Source of the DNA: Scopulibacillus daqui
GTDB lineage: Bacteria; Bacillota; Bacilli; Bacillales; Sporolactobacillaceae
DNA length: 64,000 nt
Direction: 5' to 3'
Assembly: GCF_016908855.1 (NCBI RefSeq)
Contig: NZ_JAFBER010000004.1
Span: 1-64,000, forward strand
Shown: positions 48,254 through 59,476 of the stretch, piece by piece
Layout: each line of letters opens with the position of its first letter
Position numbering within the stretch: position 1 is the stretch's first letter
Program-made: the position numbers and the translations under genes
Notes under the pieces: model-generated
The model's input: only the letters and a program-made list of their open reading frames with translations
What the model was told of the DNA's origin: nothing
The model's database searches: none

Positions 48254-49182
48254 GATTTGTCAAGCTCTTCTCTGACTTTATCTAAAATTTGCTTAGCGCC
48301 CCGTTCCATTAAAACACGAGCCAGCTTAACGCCAAGTTCTTCCGGATTTTCTCCAGTCAGGGTTTCTTTAATGATTGTCTTGCCGTCAGGTGTGCCCACC
48401 AAACCAGTCAAAGTCACTGATTGGCCATCTTTATGAGCATGCGCTGCTATCGGCACTTGACAGCCGCCGTCAAGTGTCTTGAGAAAAGCTCGTTCCGCCG
48501 TGACTGTGACATATGTGTCTTCATCATGAATTTGTTTTAACAGCTTGATTAGCGCCGCGTGATCCGTCCGGCACTCAATCGCTAATGCCCCTTGGCCGAC
48601 CGCCGGAAGACAGACAGAAGCCGGGAGATATTCTGTTATGATGTCGTTGGACCATCCCATCCGCTTCATCCCTGCAGCCGCCAAAATAATGGCATCAAAA
48701 TCTTCTGCTTTTAATTTATTTAGACGGGTGTCAATATTCCCGCGAATCGAACGAATAGTAATGTCCGGCCGAAGAGCTGACAGCTGTGCCGCTCTTCTTA
48801 AACTGCTCGTCCCTACGACAGCCCCTTTAGGCAGTTCCATGAAAGGGATGTGGTGTTTGGAAATATAAACATCTCGAAAATCTTCCCGAACCGGAACACA
48901 AGCAATTGTCAGACCGTCCGGAAGAATTGACGGCATGTCTTTCATACTGTGTACAGCAAAATCTATTTCTTTATTCAATAAAGCTTGTTCGATTTCTTTC
49001 ACAAACAAGCCTTTTCCGCCGACTTTAGATAAGGTCACATCCAATATGCGGTCGCCTTTTGTTACAATATGCTTTAAATCAAACTCAAGCAGATCATTTA
49101 CTTTCTTTAATTGATTGATCACCCAGTTTGTCTGAGTCAGTGCAAGCTTGCTTTTTCTTGAGCCTACTTTAATCAAGTTCAA
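48250..49182 (-). CDS. hemC: Porphobilinogen deaminase (hydroxymethylbilane synthase)
   Basis: HemC polymerises four porphobilinogens into hydroxymethylbilane on a dipyrromethane cofactor. The product of about 310 aa starts [19 protein letters not shown]. It contains the catalytic aspartate region [39 protein letters not shown], and the cofactor cysteine in [16 protein letters not shown]. The TTG at 49182 is six bases after AAAGGAGGTG, better spaced than the GTG nine bases upstream, which lies in the site. It follows hemX in the hem operon. Confidence 0.96.
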   Translation of the reverse strand: MNLIKVGSRKSKLALTQTNWVINQLKKVNDLLEFDLKHIVTKGDRILDVTLSKVGGKGLFVKEIEQALLNKEIDFAVHSMKDMPSILPDGLTIACVPVREDFRDVYISKHHIPFMELPKGAVVGTSSLRRAAQLSALRPDITIRSIRGNIDTRLNKLKAEDFDAIILAAAGMKRMGWSNDIITEYLPASVCLPAVGQGALAIECRTDHAALIKLLKQIHDEDTYVTVTAERAFLKTLDGGCQVPIAAHAHKDGQSVTLTGLVGTPDGKTIIKETLTGENPEELGVKLARVLMERGAKQILDKVREELDKS

Positions 49183-49236
49183 ATTCGGCACCTCCTTTAA
49201 TCGCTACGAGTTCTTGTACAACGATCATTTTCATGA

Positions 49237-50055
49237 TTACCAGAAATGAAAGTTTGTTAATGTTTCTGATAAAAAGACATTAATCAAGACTAATAAGAAA
49301 CCGGCAGCATTCCAGTAAGTCAACGGTTTTCCATGGACATTTTTGCCCAAACGCTGATAAAGGAATAAACAATATACGGTAATGACCAAAAAGGAAGAAA
49401 TAACCTTTGGATCAAGGAGGCTGAAGTCTGCAAGTACCGTATAAGCCCTGATAATTCCTAAGACCAAACTAATGAGCAGAAGCGGAACGCCGACTAAATT
49501 GCATAAAAATGACCACTTTTCAATTTGTGATAAACTGCCGAATCTTACGAGTCTCTTTCCCCATTTTTTCTGTTTTAGCATATGATATTCAATTAAATAC
49601 ATCATTGAAAGAATAAAAGATATCGTAAAAACAGCATAAGCGAGAAAGGCAATTGTAATATGGATAACAAGCAAATCGCTCATTAAGTGCCTGGAAAGTT
49701 CGTCTCTTACAGGATCTTTTGGCTTAAATAAGCTGATTGCCATCATAACAAAGCCGGCAAGGTTTGTAAAAAACACAAAAAAATCGACACGCAATAGACG
49801 ATTAATCAAGAGTGAGAGCGTCACTAATATCCATGATAAAAAGAAAAGGCCGTCTGTAATTGTTAAAATGGGAAACTCGCCGATGTAGTCTGCTTTAACA
49901 ATAAAAATGCCGCATTGCAGGAACCAAATAATAGAAAGCAACCAGAAGGCAGTCCGATTAGCCCTCCGGTTGTTTTCAAGAAAATCTATAAAATAACCGC
50001 ATACGCTCAGAACGTATAAACAGATTGTTAAGTCATACAATAAATTCAGTGTCAT
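49237..50055 (-). CDS. hemX: HemX membrane protein (CcsA-like)
   Basis: HemX is an integral membrane protein of the cytochrome c assembly (CcsA/ResC-like) group that lowers HemA level in B. subtilis. The 272-aa product has about eight transmembrane helices, among them NLLYDLTICLYVLSVCGYF and LLVIHITIAFLAYAVFTISFILSMMYL, where the conserved His region is visible. ATG 50055 follows AGGAGG. It lies directly after hemA; a longer frame upstream overlaps hemA without a start signal. Confidence 0.93.
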   Translation of the reverse strand: MTLNLLYDLTICLYVLSVCGYFIDFLENNRRANRTAFWLLSIIWFLQCGIFIVKADYIGEFPILTITDGLFFLSWILVTLSLLINRLLRVDFFVFFTNLAGFVMMAISLFKPKDPVRDELSRHLMSDLLVIHITIAFLAYAVFTISFILSMMYLIEYHMLKQKKWGKRLVRFGSLSQIEKWSFLCNLVGVPLLLISLVLGIIRAYTVLADFSLLDPKVISSFLVITVYCLFLYQRLGKNVHGKPLTYWNAAGFLLVLINVFLSETLTNFHFW

Positions 50056-50066
50056 AAGGGCGCCTC

Positions 50067-51440
50067 CTAGGAGCGTAATGACACATGACCGGCAGCAGGG
50101 AACCCTTTTTGGGGGACATTCTCCCAAGTTTCGGGCGACTTTACATTTTCGCTCTTTTGCTTTTCTTGTTTGACGTTCTCTTCAATTGCAAATATATCAA
50201 TAAATGTTTGCAGTGATTTTTCTGCATTTGGCTCCCCGGCAAGTTCCTTGGCCTTTTGAATGGGGTCCCTTAACAGCTGATTAACAATGCTTTTCGTATG
50301 TTTTCTGATCACTTTAAGCTCTCTATCAGTTAAATCCGGAAGCTTGCGCTCAATGCTTTTCATCGTTTCTGCTTGGATATTTAAAGCTTTGTTCCTCAAT
50401 GCAGAAATAACCGGAACGACTCCTAAGGTTTGCAGCCATTCTTTAAATCGGACGAGCTGCTCTTCAATAAAAAGTTCAATTTGCGCAGCTGATTCCTTTC
50501 TTTCTTCCAAATTCGCTTGGACAATGCCTTCTAAGTCATCGATATCATATAAAAAGACGCCTTCAATATCATTGATTTCCGGATCGATATCACGAGGAAC
50601 AGCGATATCCACAATAAATAACGGGCGTCCTTTTCTTTTTTTCACCGCTGCTTTGGCGAAATCTTTGCTCAAAATATAATCCCGTGCTCCAGTCGAACTG
50701 ACCAAGATATCGGCTTCTAATAGAGCTTGTGACATCTTTGACATGTCACTTGCCTGCCCGGAAAAACGTTCGGCAAGCTCTTTGGCTTTCGCATATGTCC
50801 GGTTCATCACTGTAATTTTTGATACGCCTTGGCCGTTTAAATGTTTGGCGGTTAACTCGCTCATCTTCCCTGCCCCTACAATTAATATATGCTTGTCCGC
50901 TAAACCGCCGAAAATTTGTTTGGCTAATTCAACAGCTGCATAACTGACTGAAACAGGATTATCGTTGATTGATGTTTCAGAATGAGCGCGCTTTGCCAAG
51001 TAAATGGCCTCTTTAAACAATTCATTAAAAATCGTGCCGGTTGTCTCATATTTCTGAGCTAATAAAAAAGCCTCGCGAATTTGTCCGAGTATTTGCGTTT
51101 CACCGAGTATCATAGAGTCTAAACCGCATGTCACCCGGAAAAGATGTTCAATGGCCGCTTCGTCTTCTTTAATAAACAAAAAAGAGGTCAATTGTTCCTT
51201 ATCTATGCCGAACCATTCCGATAAAAACATTTTGGTATAATAGCGTCCTGTATGCAATTGATCACTGACAACATACACTTCCGTTCGGTTGCATGTTGAA
51301 ACAATGACATCCTCAAAAATGCTTTTGGTTTGACGAAGTTTAATTAAGGCTTCATGAAGTGTTGATGCTTCAAAAGCCACCTTTTCCCTAATATCAACAG
51401 GGGCGGTCTGGTGGTTTAATCCAACTGCAATGACATGCAT
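50067..51440 (-). CDS. hemA: Glutamyl-tRNA reductase
   Basis: HemA reduces Glu-tRNA to glutamate-1-semialdehyde, the first and regulated step of tetrapyrrole synthesis. The 457-aa product starts [20 protein letters not shown]. It has the catalytic cysteine in [14 protein letters not shown] at about residue 50, the substrate-binding [18 protein letters not shown], the NADPH site [27 protein letters not shown] and a C-terminal dimerisation helix. ATG 51440 follows GGGGGG. It heads hemAXCDBL and carries a promoter with operator-like elements upstream. Confidence 0.97.
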   Translation of the reverse strand: MHVIAVGLNHQTAPVDIREKVAFEASTLHEALIKLRQTKSIFEDVIVSTCNRTEVYVVSDQLHTGRYYTKMFLSEWFGIDKEQLTSFLFIKEDEAAIEHLFRVTCGLDSMILGETQILGQIREAFLLAQKYETTGTIFNELFKEAIYLAKRAHSETSINDNPVSVSYAAVELAKQIFGGLADKHILIVGAGKMSELTAKHLNGQGVSKITVMNRTYAKAKELAERFSGQASDMSKMSQALLEADILVSSTGARDYILSKDFAKAAVKKRKGRPLFIVDIAVPRDIDPEINDIEGVFLYDIDDLEGIVQANLEERKESAAQIELFIEEQLVRFKEWLQTLGVVPVISALRNKALNIQAETMKSIERKLPDLTDRELKVIRKHTKSIVNQLLRDPIQKAKELAGEPNAEKSLQTFIDIFAIEENVKQEKQKSENVKSPETWENVPQKGFPAAGHVSLRS

Positions 51441-51482
51441 AAAATGTCCCCCCATTTTAATCCATACAATACAAACAACTCT

Positions 51483-51503
51483 ATTATAACATGTGTATGT
51501 TAT
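51483..51503 (-). promoter_or_regulatory. hemA promoter -10 with overlapping palindrome
   Basis: TGTTATAAT, an extended -10, lies at 51483-51491 on the minus strand about 45 bp before hemA. It overlaps a perfect 7-4-7 palindrome, ATAACAT-N4-ATGTTAT (51486-51503), which looks like an operator. No good -35 is seen at normal spacing. Confidence 0.6.
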
Positions 51504-51552
51504 CCTGCTTTGAAAAAATGTGAACAGGCCATGAAAAACAATATTTCACATT

Positions 51553-51567
51553 TTATAATGATTCTTA
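51553..51567. promoter_or_regulatory. PerR-like box upstream of hemA
   Basis: TTATAATGATTCTTA matches the PerR box TTATAATNATTATAA at 12 of 14 defined positions. hemAXCDBL is under PerR control in B. subtilis. The box lies about 65 bp upstream of the proposed -10, further than expected, so another promoter may be used. Confidence 0.5.
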
Positions 51568-51673
51568 TGTTAGAATATCAAAAAACACGAACGAAATCAA
51601 AATATACAGAAACAGAACTTATTTCCTATTATTGGCTTTATCTCCTTTGTTTAGTCATATCATAAAAAAAGAA

Positions 51674-51704
51674 AACCCTAAGAGATTTCCTGCCTCTTAG
51701 GGTT
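51674..51704 (-). terminator. Terminator after engB
   Basis: AACCCTAAGAG (51674-51684) pairs perfectly with CTCTTAGGGTT (51694-51704) around a 9-nt loop, then TTCTTTTTTT on the minus strand. It overlaps the engB stop codon. Confidence 0.9.
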
Positions 51705-52284
51705 ATAAGTATTGGCTGATCGTTCGCCACAATTCATCTTTGCCAAAACCTGAATGCGCCGAAAAAAGAGTGATGGGATCATTCGGTTCGATATTTAAGA
51801 CTTCTTTAACTATCTTTTGGTGCTTCTGTAACTTTCCTTTTGGAATTTTATCCGCCTTTGTTGCCACAATAATCGTTGGGATTTCGTAGTATTTTAGAAA
51901 TTCGTACATTTGCTGGTCATCGTTTGACGGCGGGTGCCGAAGATCGACAATTTGTATCACTGCTTTTAATTGTTTATTGGTAGTAAAATAAGTCTCCAGC
52001 ATGCGTCCCCATGCTTGTTTTTCTTTTTTCGACACTTTTGCATACCCGTAACCCGGGACATCGACAAAGTAAAATTTATCGTTTATTTTATAGTAATTTA
52101 ACGTTTGTGTTTTTCCTGGCTTTTGCGAAGTCCGCGCGATATTTTTTCGATTGCACAGCTTATTGATTAAGGATGATTTTCCTACATTAGAACGTCCGGC
52201 GAGCGCTATTTCCGGCAAACCATCTTTGGGATATTGGGATGGCTGAACAGCGCTGATGATAAATTCAACTTGATTAATCTTCAT
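51703..52284 (-). CDS. engB: Ribosome-biogenesis GTPase EngB (YsxC/YihA)
   Basis: EngB is an essential GTPase of late 50S assembly. The 193-aa product has the G1 loop [16 protein letters not shown]2/G3 regions KPGKTQTLN and [13 protein letters not shown], the G4 motif [11 protein letters not shown] and G5 [12 protein letters not shown]. The gene overlaps the end of lonA by 11 bp, so the lonA-engB pair is coupled, as in B. subtilis. Its ribosome binding site is weak (GGTGAAG). Confidence 0.96.
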   Translation of the reverse strand: MKINQVEFIISAVQPSQYPKDGLPEIALAGRSNVGKSSLINKLCNRKNIARTSQKPGKTQTLNYYKINDKFYFVDVPGYGYAKVSKKEKQAWGRMLETYFTTNKQLKAVIQIVDLRHPPSNDDQQMYEFLKYYEIPTIIVATKADKIPKGKLQKHQKIVKEVLNIEPNDPITLFSAHSGFGKDELWRTISQYL

Positions 52285-54607
52285 TTTTCTTCACCGGTCT
52301 AAGCGCGTGTTTTAAAACTTCATCCAAATGAGTAACTGGAATAAATCTCAAATCATTTTTTACACTGTCAGGAATATCATCCAAATCTCGTTCATTGTCT
52401 TGCGGAATAATGATTGTTTTCAAGCCTGCCCGGTGCGCGCTTAATGACTTTTCTTTTAAGCCGCCGATGGGCAAAACTCTGCCGCGCAAAGTAATTTCCC
52501 CTGTCATGCCTACCTCTTTTTTTGCCGGTCTGTTCGTTAAAGCCGAAACAAGCGCCGTTGCCATAGTAATGCCTGCAGAAGGCCCGTCCTTAGGTGTCGC
52601 GCCCTCAGGCACATGAATATGAACATCTAATTTTTCATAAAAGTCTTCATCAATATCAAGAGCCTTGGCCCTTGAACGGACATAGCTAAATGCTGCTTGA
52701 GCAGATTCTTTCATAACATCTCCGAGCTGACCGGTCAAAACTAATTTCCCCTTACCCGGAGATAGGGAAACTTCTATAGATAGCGTATCACCGCCGAAAG
52801 GTGTATAAGCCAAACCCGTAACAATACCAACTTGATCTTTAGTTTCTGCTTGTCCATAACGAAAAATCGGTTTGCCTAAAAATTCTTCAAGCACTTTTTT
52901 GGTGATTGTCAGGCTTTTTTTCTTTCCGGAAACGATTATTTTAGCCGCTTTCCTGCAAAGGGCGGCAATTCGGCGCTCTAAATTACGGACACCCGCTTCT
53001 CTTGTATAATAACGGATAAGATCAATAATAGCTTCGTCACGGAACCTCAATTGGCTTTTCTTTAAGCCGTGCTCTTTCAATTGTCTGGGAATCAGATGTT
53101 CTTTGGCAATATGCTGTTTTTCAAGTTCTGTATAACCGGCAATATTAAGAATTTCCATCCGGTCCAATAACGGCCGCGGAATCGTCCCGATATTATTTGC
53201 CGTTGTAATAAACATAACTTTGCTTAAATCATACGGCTCTTCTATATAATGGTCGCTGAATGTATTGTTTTGCTCTGGATCGAGAACCTCCAGCATTGCT
53301 GCAGAAGGGTCGCCTCTAAAATCATTCGACATTTTATCGATCTCGTCAAGAAGAAAAACAGGATTAATCGTCCCTGCTTTTTTCATCCCTTGAATAATTC
53401 GTCCCGGCATAGCTCCGACATACGTTCTTCTATGCCCGCGAATTTCCGCTTCATCACGCACCCCGCCAAGCGATATGCGAACGAAATGACGGTTTAGTGA
53501 TTTGGCTATTGATTTCGCAAGCGATGTTTTTCCGACCCCGGGAGGTCCCGCCAAACATAAAATAGGCCCTTTCATAGAACGGGTAAGCTGTTGAACGGAT
53601 AAATATTCAAGCACCCTTTCCTTGACTTTTTCCAGACCATAATGTTCTTCTTCTAAAATCTTTTCCGCATGATTAATGTCTAAATTGTCTTCCGTTTGTT
53701 TTTTCCAAGGCAATTGCAAGAGCCAGTCAATATAATTTCGAATCACGCCGCTCTCCGCTGAACTTGAAGGCAGTTTTTCAAAACGGTTTAATTCTTTGAA
53801 AGCTGTTTCCTTGACATTTTCCGGCATGGAAGATGATTCGATTTCTTTCCTTAAAGCTTCTACTTCATCTCCCCGTCCTTCACGTTCGCCCAATTCTTTT
53901 TGAATAGCTTTCATTTGCTCCCGCAAATAATATTCCTTTTGCGTACGCTCCATCGATTGTTTGACGCGTTGGCCGATTTTGCGCTCGATATCTAATACTT
54001 CTTGTTCATTTGTCAGAATTTCAATTAACTTCTTTAAGCGGTCCTTTACATTTACAATCTCTAATATTTCTTGCTTTTCTTTAACTTTTAAAGTTAAATG
54101 GGAAGCAACCACATCCGCTAGCTGACTCGGATCTTCAATATCACTGACTGTCCCCATGATTTCCGGTGTAATTTTTTTGGAAAGTTTTATATACCCGCTG
54201 AATTGGTCAAGGACATTCCTCATAAGAGCCGTTGTTTCAATGTCATGCTCAACATCATCTTCCAAAATTTCAACATTTACTTCAAAATATTGATCATTTT
54301 TATTAAAAGATGTTATTTTCGCCCTTTGTTCACCCTCTACAAGGATGCGTATTGTTCCATTTGGCAATTTCAACATCTGTTTAACCGTAGATATAGTGCC
54401 AACCTCATAAATATCTGTTGTTTCAGGATCCTCAGTGGCCATTTCTTTTTGGGCAGCAAGAAAAATGCGATGATCATTAACCATGACTTTTTCAAGCGCC
54501 TCAACAGATTTGTCACGCCCAACATCAAGGTGAAGCACTACTGATGGATAGATGAGCATACCGCGCAGCGGCAGGAGGGGTATTGTTAATTGTTTTTCTG
54601 CTATCAT
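52274..54607 (-). CDS. lon: ATP-dependent protease LonA
   Basis: LonA is the soluble AAA+ serine protease that degrades misfolded and regulatory proteins. The 777-aa product has an N-terminal substrate domain ([23 protein letters not shown]), Walker [13 protein letters not shown], Walker [12 protein letters not shown], sensor [16 protein letters not shown], and the protease domain with the catalytic Ser in [11 protein letters not shown] and Lys in [16 protein letters not shown] 54607 follows GGAGGTG. lonB lies immediately upstream and engB downstream. Confidence 0.97.
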   Translation of the reverse strand: MIAEKQLTIPLLPLRGMLIYPSVVLHLDVGRDKSVEALEKVMVNDHRIFLAAQKEMATEDPETTDIYEVGTISTVKQMLKLPNGTIRILVEGEQRAKITSFNKNDQYFEVNVEILEDDVEHDIETTALMRNVLDQFSGYIKLSKKITPEIMGTVSDIEDPSQLADVVASHLTLKVKEKQEILEIVNVKDRLKKLIEILTNEQEVLDIERKIGQRVKQSMERTQKEYYLREQMKAIQKELGEREGRGDEVEALRKEIESSSMPENVKETAFKELNRFEKLPSSSAESGVIRNYIDWLLQLPWKKQTEDNLDINHAEKILEEEHYGLEKVKERVLEYLSVQQLTRSMKGPILCLAGPPGVGKTSLAKSIAKSLNRHFVRISLGGVRDEAEIRGHRRTYVGAMPGRIIQGMKKAGTINPVFLLDEIDKMSNDFRGDPSAAMLEVLDPEQNNTFSDHYIEEPYDLSKVMFITTANNIGTIPRPLLDRMEILNIAGYTELEKQHIAKEHLIPRQLKEHGLKKSQLRFRDEAIIDLIRYYTREAGVRNLERRIAALCRKAAKIIVSGKKKSLTITKKVLEEFLGKPIFRYGQAETKDQVGIVTGLAYTPFGGDTLSIEVSLSPGKGKLVLTGQLGDVMKESAQAAFSYVRSRAKALDIDEDFYEKLDVHIHVPEGATPKDGPSAGITMATALVSALTNRPAKKEVGMTGEITLRGRVLPIGGLKEKSLSAHRAGLKTIIIPQDNERDLDDIPDSVKNDLRFIPVTHLDEVLKHALRPVKKNED

Positions 54608-54678
54608 TGGTAAAAAACACCTCCACTTCATGTACTCTGTACAATTCTATCCTATAAAGCCATGTCATGTCTAATTTT

Positions 54679-56349
54679 TTATACAGGTTCTGACGGGGCT
54701 TGAGCGATTCCGGAAGCCGGAATGGTTTCCTCCTCAAAATCCTGTTTAATCAGGATATGATTTAACACTTCATCTACGTGCGACACAGGTATAATTTCTA
54801 TATCCTTTATATCATCCAGCATGCTTTGTCTATTTTCTTCTGGAATAATGACCCGTTTCGCTCCTGCTTCTTTGGCCGCTCTTATTTTGGCAACCACGCC
54901 GCCTATTGGTTTAACCGCTCCATGAATGCTTAATTCTCCGGTCAAAGCGACCTTTGGATCAATCGGTATGTTTTTTATCGCGGAATAAACGGCAGATGCA
55001 ATGGCTATGCCTGCGGATGGACCATCAACCGGCGCCCCGCCCGGAAAATTAATATGAATATGATATTGATGCGCCCGAACGCCTAACTTATTTAAAACAG
55101 TTAACACATTTTCAACAGAACTTTTGACAAGGCTTTTGCGGCGAATCGATTTACTGCTAGATCCCAGCGTCTCTTCTTCAACAATACCGGTTATTGTCAT
55201 GCTGCCTTTTCTGCTGCTTTTAACAGCTGTTACTTCTATCTCGAGAAGCGCGCCGCTGTTAGCCCCGTATACTGCAAGTCCATTGACAAGACCCGCTTTC
55301 GGTTCTTCATGTATTTTTTTATTCGGTTTTGGCATTAACTGACTGGAATGAATCACCCATTCGATATCCGCTAATCTTATATTTTCGGATTTCTTAGAGA
55401 TAGCCATTCCAGCTGCTATTTGCATGATATTAACAGCCTCCCGCCCATTCCTTGCATATTCAGCAATCTTTTCAATACAAGGCGGCGATACGTTTAGCCT
55501 CAGTTTATCAGCTGCGCGTTTCGCAATGACCTCTATGTCGCTGTTTTTTAATTCATTAAAGTATATTTCTAGACACCTTGAACGAATGGCAGGGGGAATT
55601 TCCTCTGGAGACCTTGTCGTAGCACCGATCAGGCGAAAGTCAGCCGGCAAGCCGTTTTGGAAAATATCATGGATATGTGCAGGTATCTGCGTATTTTCTT
55701 CATTATAATAGGCGCTTTCCAGAAATACTTTGCGATCTTCCAGCACTTTTAATAGTTTGTTCATTTGAATCGGATGCAGTTCGCCGATTTCGTCTATAAA
55801 AAGGATGCCGCCGTGGGCATGTGTGACGGCTCCTTGCTTAGGCTGCGGAATACCGGCTTGCCCCATAGCTCCGGCGCCTTGATAAATAGGATCATGCACG
55901 GATCCGATAAGAGGATCGGCAATACCGCGTTCATCGAAGCGTGCCGTTGTAGCATCAAGTTCAATAAATACAGCAGATGGCTTAAAAGGAGATTGAGGAT
56001 TTTTTTTGGCTTCTTCTAAAACCAACCGCGCCGCTGCCGTTTTTCCCACTCCTGGAGGACCATATATAAGGACATGTTGGGGGTTTGGGCCGCACAGCGC
56101 TGCTCTCAACGTTTGTATGCCGTCTGCCTGGCCTACAATATCCTCCATTTGGCTGGGGCGGACTTTCTCTGATAACGGCTCTGTTAAAGATATGTTTCTC
56201 ATCTTTCTTAACTGCTCGATTTCCTTTTTGGATTCACGGTCTATGGATATTTTCTGTGAATGTTGGCTCCTTAATAAATTCCAAAAATACATGCCGATGA
56301 TGATCCCAAAAAACAATTGTACAAAGATAAGTAGCGTTGTCCAATTCAT
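54679..56349 (-). CDS. lonB: ATP-dependent protease LonB (forespore membrane type)
   Basis: LonB is a membrane-anchored Lon relative made under sigma-F in the B. subtilis forespore. The 556-aa product starts with a hydrophobic segment (TLLIFVQLFFGIIIGMYFWNLL) in place of the LonA substrate domain. It then has an AAA+ domain with [13 protein letters not shown] and ILFIDEIGELHP, and a Lon protease domain with the Ser in VDGPSAGIAIASA and Lys in PIGGVVAKIRAAKE. The length matches LonB (552 in B. subtilis). It sits between clpX and lonA in the same order. Confidence 0.95.
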   Translation of the reverse strand: MNWTTLLIFVQLFFGIIIGMYFWNLLRSQHSQKISIDRESKKEIEQLRKMRNISLTEPLSEKVRPSQMEDIVGQADGIQTLRAALCGPNPQHVLIYGPPGVGKTAAARLVLEEAKKNPQSPFKPSAVFIELDATTARFDERGIADPLIGSVHDPIYQGAGAMGQAGIPQPKQGAVTHAHGGILFIDEIGELHPIQMNKLLKVLEDRKVFLESAYYNEENTQIPAHIHDIFQNGLPADFRLIGATTRSPEEIPPAIRSRCLEIYFNELKNSDIEVIAKRAADKLRLNVSPPCIEKIAEYARNGREAVNIMQIAAGMAISKKSENIRLADIEWVIHSSQLMPKPNKKIHEEPKAGLVNGLAVYGANSGALLEIEVTAVKSSRKGSMTITGIVEEETLGSSSKSIRRKSLVKSSVENVLTVLNKLGVRAHQYHIHINFPGGAPVDGPSAGIAIASAVYSAIKNIPIDPKVALTGELSIHGAVKPIGGVVAKIRAAKEAGAKRVIIPEENRQSMLDDIKDIEIIPVSHVDEVLNHILIKQDFEEETIPASGIAQAPSEPV

Positions 56350-56409
56350 TGCCTTACCTCCTGATGATTGCTTCTTGGGTTAGTATCTCCGAGCATGTTT
56401 CGTACTAAA

Positions 56410-56450
56410 CAAAAAAATCAAAACTACCCGTTTTCACGGGTAGTTTTGAT
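56410..56450 (-). terminator. Terminator after clpX
   Basis: ATCAAAACTACCCG (56417-56430) pairs perfectly with CGGGTAGTTTTGAT (56437-56450) around a 6-nt loop, then a T-run on the minus strand. It lies directly after the clpX stop codon. Confidence 0.92.
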
Positions 56451-56453
56451 TTT

Positions 56454-57725
56454 TTAAGCACTTTCTTTTGGCGTTTCATTATCTTTTAATACTGTACCAT
56501 CATCCAATATTAAAGTTGGCGCGATTTTGTTAAGAACCGTTTCCCGAGTGATAATGCATTTCTCAATATCGTCTCTTGACGGCAGTTCATACATCACATC
56601 AAGCATAATGCTTTCAATGATTGAACGCAGTCCGCGCGCGCCGGTTTTTCGCTCAATTGCCTTTTTAGCAATATCTCTTAACGCCTCATCGGTAAATTCT
56701 AACTCAACATTGTCCAGTTCAAGCAGTTTCTTATATTGCTTAACCAAAGCATTTTTCGGTCTTGTCAAAATGTCTACAAGCGCATCTTCATCCAGCTGCT
56801 CCAAGCTTGTAACAACCGGCAAGCGGCCGATAAATTCCGGTATTAAACCAAATTTCAATAAATCTTCAGGAAGCACTTGTTTAAGATATTCATCTTTATG
56901 GAATTCCTGTTTTATGGTATCGGCGCCAAACCCGATAACCTTTTTTCCGAGCCTGCGCTTAATGATTTGTTCAATGCCATCAAAGGCGCCGCCGCAAATA
57001 AATAATATATTTGTTGTATCAATTTGAATAAATTCTTGATGCGGATGTTTCCTTCCGCCTTGAGGAGGCACGCTCGCAACAGTGCCTTCAAGAATTTTAA
57101 GCAATGCTTGCTGAACGCCTTCACCAGAAACGTCTCGAGTAATCGACGGGTTTTCAGACTTCCTGGCAATTTTATCAATTTCATCAATGTAAATAATGCC
57201 TTTTTCTGCTTTTTCAACATCGTAATCAGCGGCTTGAATGAGCTTCAATAAGATATTCTCAACATCTTCACCGACATAACCTGCTTCTGTTAATGATGTT
57301 GCATCAGCGATAGCAAACGGCACATTGAGGATTCTTGCCAAAGTTTGAGCTAAGAGTGTTTTACCGCTACCTGTTGGTCCAATCATAACAATGTTACTCT
57401 TCGCAAGTTCAACATCATCCGACTTTTGTTTGGCATTAATTCTTTTATAATGATTATAAACAGCTACTGACAGACTCTTTTTGGCATCCTCTTGACCTAT
57501 AACATAATCTTCCAATATAGCCCGTATTTCCTGCGGTTTAGGCACATCTTTGAATTCAACTTCCTCTTCAGCACCTAACTCTTCTTCTACAATTTCAGTG
57601 CAGAGCTCAATGCACTCATCACAAATATACACGCCAGGCCCAGCAACAAGCTTACGTACCTGATCTTGGGTTTTGCCACAAAAAGAGCATTTTAACTGCC
57701 CTTTTTCTTCATTAAATTTAAACAT
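56454..57725 (-). CDS. clpX: ClpX, ATPase subunit of ClpXP
   Basis: ClpX unfolds substrates and feeds them to ClpP. The 423-aa product has the N-terminal zinc-binding domain ([14 protein letters not shown] and ICDECIELC), Walker [15 protein letters not shown], Walker [15 protein letters not shown], and [19 protein letters not shown] at the C-terminal end. The IGF loop that binds ClpP is visible as [11 protein letters not shown] 57725 follows AGGGGTG. It follows tig and precedes lonB, as in B. subtilis. Confidence 0.98.
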   Translation of the reverse strand: MFKFNEEKGQLKCSFCGKTQDQVRKLVAGPGVYICDECIELCTEIVEEELGAEEEVEFKDVPKPQEIRAILEDYVIGQEDAKKSLSVAVYNHYKRINAKQKSDDVELAKSNIVMIGPTGSGKTLLAQTLARILNVPFAIADATSLTEAGYVGEDVENILLKLIQAADYDVEKAEKGIIYIDEIDKIARKSENPSITRDVSGEGVQQALLKILEGTVASVPPQGGRKHPHQEFIQIDTTNILFICGGAFDGIEQIIKRRLGKKVIGFGADTIKQEFHKDEYLKQVLPEDLLKFGLIPEFIGRLPVVTSLEQLDEDALVDILTRPKNALVKQYKKLLELDNVELEFTDEALRDIAKKAIERKTGARGLRSIIESIMLDVMYELPSRDDIEKCIITRETVLNKIAPTLILDDGTVLKDNETPKESA

Positions 57726-57975
57726 TTTTTCACCCCTATTTCTTCTGTCTTTCCTTTTAAAGCAGACAAGAGCGAAGCATCATATTTATAGCACATTGAT
57801 ATTCCGTTAATTTAACTGCATTGAACAATGTCTTTGGTTATGTACGCATTGTATCACAAATAGTGACCTTAAATAAAATATTTGCTTATTGTAAGGATAT
57901 GTATAATCAAAATAAAATAAACGTATTTTACATGATCTATTTAAATCTCGGAAAAAATGGGCTTGTTCTTCTTAT

Positions 57976-58007
57976 AAAACAAGGCACGATATCTCGCGCC
58001 TTGTTTT
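57976..58007 (-). terminator. Bidirectional terminator after tig
   Basis: AAAACAAGGC (57976-57985) pairs with GCCTTGTTTT (57998-58007) around a 12-nt loop. It sits directly after the tig stop codon and has a T-run on the plus strand and T4 on the minus. The rest of the tig-clpX gap (57726-57975) shows no gene. Confidence 0.8.
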
Positions 58008-58012
58008 TTTCA

Positions 58013-59317
58013 TTATGATGCTTTTACTTTGCTGTGTTCAACAAGAAAGTCAACCGCTTTGCGAAGTTGAAGGTCAGATTTAATGAGGTCATTGCCGCCT
58101 TGCATAGCCAGCATTTGTTTGACTTGGTCAGTAGATAGCTTGTAGTTTTCTGCCATCTTCTCAAGTTCTTTTTCAATTTCTTCTTCGCTGACTTCAATGT
58201 TTTCAGCCTTTACAATAGCCTCTAGTGTTAAGTTAGCACGAACGCGTTTGCTAGCATCATCCTTCATTTGCTCTCTTAGAGATTCTTGATCAGTTCCGGA
58301 AAACTGATAATACATATCCAAAGTAAGCCCTTGAGATTGAATGTTTTGTTCGAATTCTCTTACCATGCGATCAAGCTCAGTTTCGATCATTGCTTCCGGT
58401 ATGTCGATTTCAGCATTCTCAGATGCTTTTTCAACAACAGTATCGCGTGTTGCATTCTCAGCGTTTCTCTCTTTAGTTTCTTTTAGCTGCTTTTTAATCG
58501 TTTCTTTTAATTCATCCAAAGTTTCAACTTCATCATTTACATCTTTGGCAAACTCATCATCAAGTTCAGGAAGCTGCTTTTCTTTAATTTCATGAAGCTT
58601 TACTTTGAATGTTGCTTCTTTCCCTTTAAGTTCCTCAGCGTGATAATCTTCAGGGAATGTTACTTTGACATCTTTTTCTGCGCCGACAGTTAAACCTACA
58701 AGCTGTTCTTCAAAGCCTGGAATAAATGTATTTGATCCGACTTCTAAGCTATAATTTTCAGCTTTGCCGCCTTCAAACGGTTCGCCGTCTACGAAGCCTT
58801 CAAAGTCAATAACTGCCGTATTTCCTTCTTCAACTTCGCCTTCTTCTTTAACGACAAGCTCTGCAAAGCGTTCTTGAAGTTGTTTGATTTGGTTGTCAAC
58901 GTCCTCATCAGTCACTTCAGTGTCTTGCTTTTCTACTTCAAGTCCTTTGTACTCTCCAAGCTTAACTTCAGGTTTAACAGTGACTGCTGCTGTCAGCACT
59001 ACCGGACTGCCTTGTTCGATTTTCTCAACATCAATTTCCGGGCGGTCTACCGGCTCAATGCCAGTCTCATCTACCGCTTTTGAATAAGCTTCAGGAAGCA
59101 TTATATCTAATGCATCTTGATACAGGGATTCAACACCAAAGCGTTGTTCAAAAATCTTGCGCGGCACTTTCCCTTTCCGGAAACCTGGAACATTAACTTT
59201 CTTGACTACTTTTTTAAACGCTTTATCTAGCGATTTATTAAAGCTTTCAGCATCAACTTCAAAAGTTAATGTCCCTTGATTTCCCTCTTGCTTCTCCCAT
59301 TTTGCTGTTACATCCAT
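58013..59317 (-). CDS. tig: Trigger factor
   Basis: Trigger factor is the ribosome-bound chaperone and prolyl isomerase that meets nascent chains. The 434-aa product has the N-terminal ribosome-binding domain with GFRKGKVPR, an FKBP-type PPIase domain at about 155-245 ([32 protein letters not shown]) and a long helical C-terminal domain. ATG 59317 follows GGAGG. Its length equals the family norm. clpX is downstream beyond a terminator, and a TPR gene lies upstream. Confidence 0.98.
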   Translation of the reverse strand: MDVTAKWEKQEGNQGTLTFEVDAESFNKSLDKAFKKVVKKVNVPGFRKGKVPRKIFEQRFGVESLYQDALDIMLPEAYSKAVDETGIEPVDRPEIDVEKIEQGSPVVLTAAVTVKPEVKLGEYKGLEVEKQDTEVTDEDVDNQIKQLQERFAELVVKEEGEVEEGNTAVIDFEGFVDGEPFEGGKAENYSLEVGSNTFIPGFEEQLVGLTVGAEKDVKVTFPEDYHAEELKGKEATFKVKLHEIKEKQLPELDDEFAKDVNDEVETLDELKETIKKQLKETKERNAENATRDTVVEKASENAEIDIPEAMIETELDRMVREFEQNIQSQGLTLDMYYQFSGTDQESLREQMKDDASKRVRANLTLEAIVKAENIEVSEEEIEKELEKMAENYKLSTDQVKQMLAMQGGNDLIKSDLQLRKAVDFLVEHSKVKAS

Positions 59318-59430
59318 ATATTTTTACCTCCAACATTTATCCTCATACTTAATTTTTTATAATAGTTTTATTACAGCCATTTCATTATAACATAATAGAT
59401 TCTTATTTCAAAAATCAATTTATAGAGGCC

Positions 59431-59471
59431 GTTCAAAAAATCCGGAAAAGCATTTTCCTTTTTGTTTGAAC
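59431..59471 (-). terminator. Hairpin after the TPR gene
   Basis: GTTCAAA (59431-59437) pairs with TTTGAAC (59465-59471), and GGAAAA with TTTTCC lies inside. The minus strand ends in GGATTTTTTG. It may also belong to the GTTCAAAAA-ended repeat class seen at 22.6 and 33.8 kb. Confidence 0.6.
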
Positions 59472-59476
59472 TCATA

